Assembly: GCA_019323575.1 (NCBI GenBank)
Contig: JAHWHB010000021.1
Coordinates: 1 to 13,271 of the forward strand
Origin: Candidatus Woesearchaeota archaeon
GTDB taxonomy: Archaea; Nanobdellota; Nanobdellia; Woesearchaeales; ARS49
Reading direction: 5' to 3'
Length of the DNA: 13,271 nt
The translations under genes and the position numbers were made by a program. Within the stretch, counting starts at the first letter, position 1. Each line of letters opens with the position of its first letter. Shown here piece by piece: positions 8,770 to 13,271 of the stretch. Below the pieces are notes generated by a model, which made no database searches, was not told the origin of the DNA, and saw only the letters and a program-made list of their open reading frames with translations.

Positions 8770-9068
8770 ATTCTATACCTCATTATATAAGTGAGCATAT
8801 ATAAGTTTTTCCCGCCCTTATCAAAAATGACTGGCAAAATCATCGTCCTGAAATTGTTAACCCTGAAATACAATTCATACTTCAGATCACCATATTTTCC
8901 CAACGCAACAGAAAAGCCGATTAACTTATCAGGATTCAAAATATTCTTAATCACCTCTGCTCTGGAGCCCTCCCTTGCAACCAAATTCTCACTAAAATGA
9001 GGCTCATTGAACACGATATCTTCCTGAGAATAACTCCTTAACTTATCCTTCAATTTCTCCAAATCCAT
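8766..9068 (-). CDS. DUF4258-like small protein, candidate toxin
   Basis: A 100-residue protein. The pattern is that of small DUF4258/RelE-like proteins: a short N-terminal helix, a 'f-x-E-x-H' segment (E22, H24), a 'R-E/R-G-x-x-x-x-E-V' helix (R32-V39), 'I-L-N-P-x-x-L-I' (43-50), then strands with Y-x-L-Y-F and a final 'L-x-x-T-Y-I'. In such families the His and Arg positions are usually the conserved ones. It is directly upstream of and overlaps a DUF2283 gene, the usual partner. I chose ATG at 9068, not the longer frame to 9167: the extension reads as non-coding-like hydrophobic/Trp sequence, and a TATA-like ttaaaataa (9091-9099) lies 27 bp before 9068, which fits leaderless transcription. 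The toxin role is inference. Confidence 0.75.
   Translation of the reverse strand: MDLEKLKDKLRSYSQEDIVFNEPHFSENLVAREGSRAEVIKNILNPDKLIGFSVALGKYGDLKYELYFRVNNFRTMILPVIFDKGGKNLYMLTYIMRYRI
8777..8781 (-). promoter_or_regulatory. Shine-Dalgarno-like site for the DUF2283 gene
   Basis: Read on the minus strand the bases are GAGGT, 7 bases before the ATG at 8769 and inside the upstream coding region. It is the clearest Shine-Dalgarno-like site I see in the window. The first genes of transcription units lack one, so a gene internal to an operon appears to use a leadered start. Confidence 0.55.
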
Positions 9069-9090
9069 CAAAAACACAAGATTCAAGACC

Positions 9091-9099
9091 TTAAAATAA
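9091..9099 (-). promoter_or_regulatory. TATA-like promoter of the candidate toxin-antitoxin cassette
   Basis: The bases ttaaaataa (plus strand) are centred 27 bp before the ATG at 9068, the same spacing as at the other promoters in this window. This supports the 9068 start and a leaderless mRNA. Confidence 0.5.
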
Positions 9100-9196
9100 C
9101 CACTGCTCAAAAACCCGAAAAGGTTCCAGACACGTCCGGACAAATTCCAGCTTTCTCTACAATACACACTTTAACAAGAAAAACATAACAAGCAAA

Positions 9197-9243
9197 GGCT
9201 TGCACGCCTGCAAAAAAAGGTGCTCGCAAGCAGGCTGCAAGCC
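9197..9243. other. Strong hairpin just before the 50-residue gene
   Basis: The left arm 9197-9211 (GGCTTGCACGCCTGC) and right arm 9230-9243 (GCAGGCTGCAAGCC) are complementary apart from one bulged base, around an 18-base loop. It ends 6 bases before the ATG at 9250 and would be part of a 5' leader on the + strand. The loop holds seven A (9212-9218), which read as T7 on the minus strand right after a smaller TGCT/AGCA hairpin, so it could also stop minus-strand transcription coming from the phosphatase gene. Role not determined. Confidence 0.65.
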
Positions 9244-9249
9244 CACACA

Positions 9250-9402
9250 ATGAAATGGGAAATAACAATAATGCAAATAGAAGACGAAGAAGGAAAAAAA
9301 TACAAAGTAACCAGAAGAATGCCAGAACTGCAAATAGCAGAAACAAAAATATTCAAAAACAAACAAGAAGCGAGAAAACAATTCAAAGAATGGCTACAAT
9401 AA
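9250..9402 (+). CDS. Small 50-residue hypothetical protein
   Basis: It encodes MKWEITIMQIEDEEGKKYKV and about 30 further residues, ending in an amphipathic Lys/Glu-rich helix with a final FKEWLQ. Composition and codon use (A-ending) match the confidently coded plus-strand genes, and the hydrophilic/hydrophobic alternation looks like a small beta-then-helix fold. I chose the ATG at 9250; the upstream Met at 9220 falls inside the hairpin loop and would give a stem-encoded N-terminus. There is no TATA box at 26 bp, so unlike its neighbours it seems to have a leader. Its end overlaps the convergent phosphatase gene by 9 bp. No family recognised. Confidence 0.65.
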   Translation: MKWEITIMQIEDEEGKKYKVTRRMPELQIAETKIFKNKQEARKQFKEWLQ

Positions 9403-9696
9403 ACTTCTCTTTGAATTCAACAAGTCAACCAATTCAGACTGATTAAACCCAAAAACATCAGGAATATCAAAAGAGACAACACGCTTCTGCATCACAAGCC
9501 CAGGAAACCTTTGAACAAGCTCAAACCTCTGCTCATCATCCATAACAACAACAGTATCCGCCCAAACCATATCCTCCCTTGAAACAAGCCTGCCGCCATA
9601 CAAACCAGCAGACTTAGTCTCAAACCTATCCTTGAACAAAGCCTCAGCAGTAGGACTCCTATACTGATTCATATTGCACACAAACAAAACCTTCAT
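9394..9696 (-). CDS. Low-molecular-weight tyrosine-phosphatase-like protein
   Basis: A 100-residue protein matching the short predicted tyrosine phosphatases (COG4551-like): MKVLFVC at the start, the phosphate-binding loop C7-N-M-N-Q-Y-R13-S14 (C-x5-R-S) followed by PTAE, a 'SAG' turn at 29-31, 'WADTVVVMD' at 45-53, and the 'DIPD' motif at 77-80 near the C-terminus, where such proteins keep a candidate acid Asp. It would hydrolyse phosphotyrosine or another small phospho-ester in the cytoplasm. The frame stays open further upstream, but the Met at 9696 fits the family's start exactly and lies 26 bp from a TATA box. Divergent from the NOG1 gene, sharing that TATA box; convergent overlap of 9 bp with the 50-residue gene. 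Confidence 0.85.
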   Translation of the reverse strand: MKVLFVCNMNQYRSPTAEALFKDRFETKSAGLYGGRLVSREDMVWADTVVVMDDEQRFELVQRFPGLVMQKRVVSFDIPDVFGFNQSELVDLLNSKRSLL

Positions 9697-9718
9697 ACAA
9701 CAAACAAAGCTCAAAACA

Positions 9719-9726
9719 TTTAAAAA
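9719..9726. promoter_or_regulatory. Single TATA box midway between two divergent start codons
   Basis: TTTAAAAA sits in the 52-bp gap between the phosphatase ATG (9696) and the NOG1 ATG (9749), with its centre 26.5 bp from each. No other AT-rich box of that kind lies in the gap. Archaeal leaderless mRNAs start about 25 bp from the TATA centre, so one box fits both directions. A purine-rich GAGGAAGG on the minus-strand side could act as a BRE. Confidence 0.65.
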
Positions 9727-9748
9727 CCTTCCTCGAAGAACAACAAAC

Positions 9749-10732
9749 ATGAACCTGCAAGGACTAGGAAAAATAGAGACATGGGAGAAATACCTAGACA
9801 TAGCCTTCAAAAACGCAATGAAATCAGCACAGCAGGCAAGACAAGATACAATAAGCAAAAGCAGAGTGATAAAAAGCAGAAGAGTAGAAATAGCAAGAAT
9901 AGACACATTCGCAAAAACACTCACAAACACACTAGACTCAATAGAAAAAAAATTCCCATCAATAGACCAACTGGCACCATTCTACCAAGAACTAATCAGA
10001 GCAACACTCGACTACAAAATGCTAAAACAAAGCCTAGGAGCACTAAACTGGGCAAAAAAACAAATCACAGGACTCCTGCACAAATACACAAAAGAACTCT
10101 CACAAACAACAAAACTAGAACAATTCAACAAACTAAGAACAGCATTCTCAGGAAGAACAAGCTCAATAATCAAACAAATCAAGCCAAACCTAGAATACCT
10201 AGAACAATGCAGAAAAACAATGAGAAACTATCCCACACTAAAAACAAAAACCAACACAATAGTCATAACAGGAGCGCCAAACGTCGGAAAAAGCACACTG
10301 CTGGCAGTACTAACAGGAAGCAAACCACAAACAGCAAGCTACCCATTCACAACACAAAAACTCAACCTAGGATACGATGCAGAAGGAAACCAGTACATAG
10401 ACACGCCAGGACTGCTAGACAGACCACTAGAAAAAAGAAACCCAATAGAAAAACAAGCAATACTAGCACTAAAACACCTCGCAACAATGATAATCTTCAT
10501 AATAGACCCCACAGAAACCTGCGGGTACACACTAATGCAGCAAAAAAACCTCCTGCAAAACATAAAAAAAGAATTCACACAACCAATAATACTCGCGTCC
10601 AACAAAGCAGACACAGGAGCAAAATACAAAAACGCAATAGAAATAAGCGCAAAAGAAGGAACAGGAATAGACAAACTAAAAAAAGAAATCACTTCCTTGC
10701 TGAAACCCAAACAAGAACAACCCCAACAATAA
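9749..10732 (+). CDS. nog1: NOG1-family GTPase, large ribosomal subunit assembly
   Basis: A 327-residue GTPase of the archaeal/eukaryotic NOG1 group (COG1084), which acts in assembly of the large ribosomal subunit. An N-terminal helical bundle (about 1-165) precedes the G domain: P-loop GAPNVGKS (175-182), switch Thr (201-202) after ASYPF, DTPG (218-221), NKAD (285-288), SAKEG (300-304). The N-helical-bundle-then-G-domain order and the 'SYPFTT' switch are typical of NOG1 within the OBG/DRG superfamily. Length is normal for archaea, without the eukaryotic C-terminal extension. The frame is open upstream to 9674, but the start at 9749 is set by the TATA box 26 bp before it and because the extension overlaps the divergent gene. 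The 3' end overlaps the convergent membrane-protein gene by 44 bp. Confidence 0.93.
   Translation: MNLQGLGKIETWEKYLDIAFKNAMKSAQQARQDTISKSRVIKSRRVEIARIDTFAKTLTNTLDSIEKKFPSIDQLAPFYQELIRATLDYKMLKQSLGALNWAKKQITGLLHKYTKELSQTTKLEQFNKLRTAFSGRTSSIIKQIKPNLEYLEQCRKTMRNYPTLKTKTNTIVITGAPNVGKSTLLAVLTGSKPQTASYPFTTQKLNLGYDAEGNQYIDTPGLLDRPLEKRNPIEKQAILALKHLATMIIFIIDPTETCGYTLMQQKNLLQNIKKEFTQPIILASNKADTGAKYKNAIEISAKEGTGIDKLKKEITSLLKPKQEQPQQ
10678..10684 (-). terminator. Oligo-T tract after the four-helix gene, inside NOG1
   Basis: Seven A on the + strand read as T7 on the minus strand, 5 to 11 bases past the minus-strand stop at 10689. Archaeal RNA polymerase stops at such oligo-T tracts. On the + strand the bases encode the K-K-E segment near the NOG1 C-terminus. 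Confidence 0.4.
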
Positions 10733-11129
10733 TATAAACACCAGCAAGCAGCCAAGCCCTAGGCACATTAGCTTCTAAATAAGACTCAACAAAAGGAGAC
10801 CACTCACCAAAAACATACAAAAACTTAGACAAATTAACACGAGAATACAACAAAAACACGCCGAGCAAGCCAGGAGCAAGAGTCATAAAACCAAGAACAC
10901 GACAAGCAAGCTTTGAAGAGCCGGAAAACCAGAACAAAAACAAAAAACCAAGAAAAATCAGGCCAAAAGCAGTACCTAAAGAATACTTCGCCTCAACAAG
11001 CTGGGAAGGAGAAAAAACCAAAGGAAACAAAGGAATCAAAGCAGTCAAACCAGCAATATAAAAAGCACCAGCAAAAAACTTAATCACCTGCAAACCAAAA
11101 AACTCAGCAACACGCTTCTGAACCTTCAT
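10689..11129 (-). CDS. Four-helix integral membrane protein of unknown function
   Basis: A 146-residue protein with four predicted membrane helices (about 18-39, 50-68, 76-95, 124-143) and a basic N-terminus (KVQKR) that suggests a cytoplasmic N-end. An outward loop between helices 3 and 4 contains Trp and acidic residues. No family recognised. An in-frame Met at 11144 would add five residues; I prefer 11129 because it lies 26.5 bp from the TATA box centre, the same spacing as the divergent gene and as the other divergent pair. Coding is unusually T/G-rich, because it is the complement of an A/C-rich + strand. The 3' end lies 44 bp inside the NOG1 gene. Confidence 0.8.
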   Translation of the reverse strand: MKVQKRVAEFFGLQVIKFFAGAFYIAGLTALIPLFPLVFSPSQLVEAKYSLGTAFGLIFLGFLFLFWFSGSSKLACRVLGFMTLAPGLLGVFLLYSRVNLSKFLYVFGEWSPFVESYLEANVPRAWLLAGVYIIVGVVLVWVSARK

Positions 11130-11151
11130 AGTAGCCTGGCGCATACAAAAG

Positions 11152-11159
11152 TATAAAAA
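11152..11159. promoter_or_regulatory. Single TATA box midway between membrane-protein and EndoQ starts
   Basis: TATAAAAA lies in the 52-bp gap between ATG 11129 (minus) and ATG 11182 (plus), with its centre 26.5 bp from each. Neither gene has a Shine-Dalgarno-like site. A second AT stretch (gatatatc, 11160-11167) abuts it and could serve one direction instead. Confidence 0.65.
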
Positions 11160-11181
11160 GATATATCACGACAGCGCAGTT

Positions 11182-12393
11182 ATGAAAATCACGGCAGATT
11201 TACACCTGCACAGCCGGTACTCAAGAGCCTGCTCAAAAGACATAACACTACAAAACCTGGAAAAATACGCCAGACAAAAAGGACTACAATTGCTGGGCAC
11301 AGGAGACTTCCAACACCCAAAATGGCTCCCAGAACTAAAAAACCAGCTAACAGAACAAAACGGAATACTAACAACAAAAACAGGCTTCCCATTCATACTG
11401 CAAACAGAAATATCTTTGATATACACACAAGACGGAAAAGGAAGAAGAATCCACAACGTAATACTAGCACCAGACTTTGAAACAGCAGACCAAATAACAG
11501 AGTATTTTCTCAAGAAAGGAAGAATAGACTACGACGGAAGACCAATATTCAAAACACCATGCCCAGAACTAACAGAAGACATGCAAAAAATAAACCCGGA
11601 AATAGAAATAATACCCGCGCACATCTGGACACCATGGTTCTCACTCTTCGGAAGCATGTCAGGCTTCAACTCACTAAAAGACTGCTTCCAAGAACAAACA
11701 AAACACATCCACGCAATAGAAACAGGACTAAGCTCAGACCCAGCAATGAACTGGAGACTCTCACAACTAGACAACAAAGCAATACTAAGCTTCTCAGACA
11801 GCCACTCACACTGGCCCTGGAGAATAGGAAGAGAGGCAACAGTATTTGAGATGAAAGAACCAAGCTACAAAGAACTAATAAAAGCAATAAGAGAAAACAA
11901 CGTAGTAGAAACACTAGAATTCTACCCAGAAGAAGGCAAGTACCATTTCGACGGGCACAGAACCTGCGGAATAACAATGTCACCAAAAGAAAGCATAACA
12001 GCAGGAAAAACATGCCCAGTATGCAAAAAACAACTAACAATAGGCGTGGCAAGCAGAGTGGAAGAACTAGCAGACAGAGAAGAGCCAAGAAAAGGAAAAC
12101 CCTACAAAAACCTAATACCACTGTCAGAAATCATAAGCCACATCATAGGAGCGCCAATAGCCAGCAAAAAAACATGGGAACAACAAACAAAACTAATACA
12201 AGCATTCGGCAACGAAATAACAGTATTAACCTCAAGCAAAGAAGAACTCGCAAAACACGTTGACGAAAAACTAGCAAACGCAATAAGCAAAGCAAGCACA
12301 ATACAATGGAAACCAGGATACGACGGAGTATACGGCGTGCCATTATTCGGCGAAGAAGTCACAAAACAAAAAGACCTGGCAAGCTACCAATAA
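11182..12393 (+). CDS. endoQ: Endonuclease Q family (PHP domain) for deaminated DNA
   Basis: A 403-residue protein matching the PHP-domain family TIGR00375, whose characterised archaeal members (EndoQ) cut DNA 5' of uracil, hypoxanthine, xanthine and abasic sites. Visible motifs: ADLHLHSRYSRA at 5-16 (metal ligands H8, H10), GTGD at 39-42, a TEIS Glu at 76, H91, PAHIWTPWFSLFGS at 145-158 (H147), ETGLSSDPAMNWR at 180-192, and SFSDSHS with WPWRIGREA at 203-219 (D206, H208). A zinc module follows: KYHFDGHRTC (H255, C262) and CPVC (C278, C281), then RVEELADR at 292-299 and IPL at 312-314. Length is close to the family norm and all main motifs are present, so it should be active. Start fixed by the 26-bp TATA spacing. 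The 3' end overlaps the convergent gene by 10 bp. Confidence 0.92.
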   Translation: MKITADLHLHSRYSRACSKDITLQNLEKYARQKGLQLLGTGDFQHPKWLPELKNQLTEQNGILTTKTGFPFILQTEISLIYTQDGKGRRIHNVILAPDFETADQITEYFLKKGRIDYDGRPIFKTPCPELTEDMQKINPEIEIIPAHIWTPWFSLFGSMSGFNSLKDCFQEQTKHIHAIETGLSSDPAMNWRLSQLDNKAILSFSDSHSHWPWRIGREATVFEMKEPSYKELIKAIRENNVVETLEFYPEEGKYHFDGHRTCGITMSPKESITAGKTCPVCKKQLTIGVASRVEELADREEPRKGKPYKNLIPLSEIISHIIGAPIASKKTWEQQTKLIQAFGNEITVLTSSKEELAKHVDEKLANAISKASTIQWKPGYDGVYGVPLFGEEVTKQKDLASYQ

Positions 12394-12665
12394 GGAGGCC
12401 TTGGCTGCTTTTTCTTCAAAATCAACGCGGCAAGCACAACACACAAGCCAAAAATCAAAGCAGGAATGACAAAATCAAACCTAACAACACTAACCTCAGG
12501 AAAAGCATGACATTTGAAATCACTCCCGCAATAACTATTATCCCTGCAGTCAGAATTAACATGACACTCCTTAACCACATCAGAAATCTTAAAATAAACA
12601 GTGGTAGCAACAACACTACCCACAATAATCACTACAAGCATAAAAATCCCTGTAAGTCCACTCAT
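12384..12665 (-). CDS. Two-helix membrane protein with C-x5-C-x5-C-x5-C loop
   Basis: A 93-residue protein. Helices at about 5-27 and 66-84 flank a loop with four cysteines at 34, 40, 46 and 52, each pair separated by exactly five residues (EC-HVNSD-C-RDNSY-C-GSDFK-C). The basic tail KKKQPRP after helix 2 implies cytoplasmic ends and an exterior Cys loop, likely two disulfides. Such Cys loops recur in small archaeal surface proteins, but no named family is recognised. A TATA-like box (12691-12698) lies about 30 bp before the ATG. It shares its last 10 bp with the end of EndoQ; its Lys-tail codons are the complement of a T-rich stretch that could end EndoQ transcripts. Confidence 0.8.
   Translation of the reverse strand: MSGLTGIFMLVVIIVGSVVATTVYFKISDVVKECHVNSDCRDNSYCGSDFKCHAFPEVSVVRFDFVIPALIFGLCVVLAALILKKKQPRPPYW
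12409..12416 (+). terminator. Possible oligo-T terminator of EndoQ
   Basis: TTTTTCTT begins 16 bases after the EndoQ stop, just after a short AAGG-agg-CCTT inverted repeat (12392-12402). It lies inside the convergent gene and encodes that protein's Lys tail on the other strand. Confidence 0.35.
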
Positions 12666-12690
12666 TACAACAAGCGCGAGAAAAACAGTA

Positions 12691-12698
12691 ATATAAAA
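12691..12698 (-). promoter_or_regulatory. TATA box for the two-helix protein
   Basis: Plus-strand atataaaa (minus: TTTTATAT) lies about 30 bp before the ATG at 12665, just 4 to 11 bases beyond the stop codon of the upstream gene. No Shine-Dalgarno site is present before the ATG. Confidence 0.5.
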
Positions 12699-12701
12699 AG
12701 C

Positions 12702-12962
12702 TTACTCAATCAGCCTCAAAGCCTCATCAAGATAATGAGGAGAGTCACGGCCATTTTGAAGCTCGCCAAAATAATTAATCACCTGATTCCTCGCCTTATC
12801 CCACTTATTTGTCCTAAAAGGAGGCAAGCCAGTCTCTTCACAAAAAGCAGTTTCCTTGCCGCTAAAAATCACATTCAACTCATGAAACCTCTCATAATCC
12901 TTATCCCTTCCGGCCTGCACCATCTGCCTAACAAGCTCATTCAGCTCCTCTTCTGACACCAT
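12702..12962 (-). CDS. Hypothetical 86-residue soluble protein
   Basis: A charged protein starting MVSEEELNELVRQMVQAGRD. Helix (about 3-31), a short segment with FSGKE, a single Cys (41), GLPPFR (45-50), then two more helices (about 53-68 and 75-86). Probably all-helical and cytoplasmic; no catalytic motif seen. The ATG at 12962 is preferred over the Met at 12977 because a TATA-like box (12985-12992) lies 27 bp before it and the extension MFSFF is not family-like. Its composition has T at least equal to A on the + strand, unlike most neighbours, so it may have been acquired. Family not recognised. Confidence 0.7.
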   Translation of the reverse strand: MVSEEELNELVRQMVQAGRDKDYERFHELNVIFSGKETAFCEETGLPPFRTNKWDKARNQVINYFGELQNGRDSPHYLDEALRLIE

Positions 12963-12984
12963 AAAAAAAGAAAACAAACAAAAG

Positions 12985-12992
12985 AATAAAAA
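12985..12992 (-). promoter_or_regulatory. TATA box for the 86-residue gene
   Basis: Plus-strand aataaaaa (minus: TTTTTATT), centred 26-27 bp before the ATG at 12962 and 4 bases past the stop of the upstream gene. A T7 tract (plus-strand A at 12963-12969) immediately precedes the ATG on the minus strand. Confidence 0.5.
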
Positions 12993-12995
12993 GCT

Positions 12996-13271
12996 TTACT
13001 TCCTAAAATGCCAGATGTTCAAAACAAACACGGCAACAACAGCAAGAAGAGCCAGAATCAATAAAATCACATCAGAGCCGAGCTCTCCCTCAGTCTCGCC
13101 CAAGTACAAAGCCTGACCAACACTTCCAGATGGAACACAAGCACCACCACTGCACCTCGTGCCAACAGGACACGGAACAACATTGCTGTCGTAACCATAA
13201 GGCAGCTTAGTTGCATCACAATAATACTCCTTTACATAAGCAGTACCATCACAAGTATCCTCATACAAATC
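12996..13271 (-). CDS. C-terminus of a Cys-rich membrane-anchored surface protein (5' partial)
   Basis: The frame is open to the window edge, so the start is outside; 91 residues are visible. Five cysteines sit in the pattern C-10-C-15-C-5-C-4-C, including EYYC and VPCPVGTRCSGGACV, a repeat-like module common in archaeal surface proteins, probably held by disulfides. A short acidic linker (GETEGELGSD) leads to one hydrophobic helix (about 68-87 of the visible part) and a short basic end HFRK: a C-terminal membrane anchor with the Cys module outside. Whatever lies beyond 13271 is probably a larger ectodomain. Confidence 0.8.
   Translation of the reverse strand, partial: DLYEDTCDGTAYVKEYYCDATKLPYGYDSNVVPCPVGTRCSGGACVPSGSVGQALYLGETEGELGSDVILLILALLAVVAVFVLNIWHFRK

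Noticed and set aside
8791..9000. Plus-strand 69-codon frame opposite the candidate toxin gene
   Set aside because: It lies fully inside the minus-strand gene, which has family-like motifs; no promoter spacing supports it.
9134..9141. Palindrome GTCCGGAC between the toxin cassette and the hairpin
   Set aside because: An 8-bp palindrome alone is expected by chance at this scale; no flanking symmetry found.
9069..9167. N-terminal extension of the candidate toxin to Met at 9167
   Set aside because: The added 33 residues look unlike the family, and the TATA spacing supports 9068.
12306..12956. Plus-strand frame of 216 codons covering the end of EndoQ and the two small minus-strand genes
   Set aside because: It is a basic low-complexity reading that crosses three better-supported genes.
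1..13271. CRISPR arrays, tRNA or rRNA genes, and insertion-sequence transposases
   Set aside because: No regularly spaced repeats, no cloverleaf or rRNA-like sequence, and no transposase motifs were seen on either strand.

Overview
The window looks like a compact archaeal genome, probably of a DPANN-type lineage (Woesearchaeota, Pacearchaeota or similar). This rests on four things: an archaeal NOG1-type GTPase, an EndoQ-family deaminated-DNA endonuclease (typical of archaea), TATA boxes about 26 bp upstream of start codons with no Shine-Dalgarno site (leaderless archaeal promoters), and large secreted Cys- and Thr/Asn-rich proteins. The exact lineage is inference. Genes are packed without any gene-free stretch over 300 bases; the longest gap is 9069-9249.

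Left half (1-8446, + strand): a three-gene operon. It starts with the 3' part of a giant secreted protein (2367 residues visible; the start lies outside the window). This carries a signal-peptide end, fibronectin/Ig-like domains, a Cys-rich core, two CC-motif knots between helical segments and a triplicated C-terminal Cys/Trp repeat. It overlaps a six-helix membrane protein, which overlaps a membrane-anchored protein with a Pro/Glu/Thr stalk. The tight overlaps suggest one cell-surface complex. I recognise no known family for any of the three, and this is the best candidate for an undescribed system in the window.

Middle (8443-9402): a minus-strand two-gene cassette pairing a DUF4258-like small protein with a DUF2283 protein, a candidate toxin-antitoxin module. 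Its base composition differs from its surroundings. It is followed by a 50-residue plus-strand protein preceded by a strong hairpin.

Right half (9394-12393): two divergent pairs. A low-molecular-weight tyrosine-phosphatase-like protein diverges from NOG1, and a four-helix membrane protein diverges from EndoQ. In both pairs the two start codons are exactly 52 bp apart, with one TATA box at the midpoint. The right end (12384-13271) has three minus-strand genes: a two-helix membrane protein with C-x5-C spacing, an unknown 86-residue protein and the C-terminus of a Cys-rich, membrane-anchored surface protein cut by the window edge.

Two window-wide properties stand out. First, the + strand is rich in A and C and poor in G and T in most genes, whichever strand they are on; the main exceptions are the toxin-antitoxin cassette, the 3' seventh of the giant gene and the 86-residue gene. 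Second, all four convergent gene pairs overlap at their stop ends.
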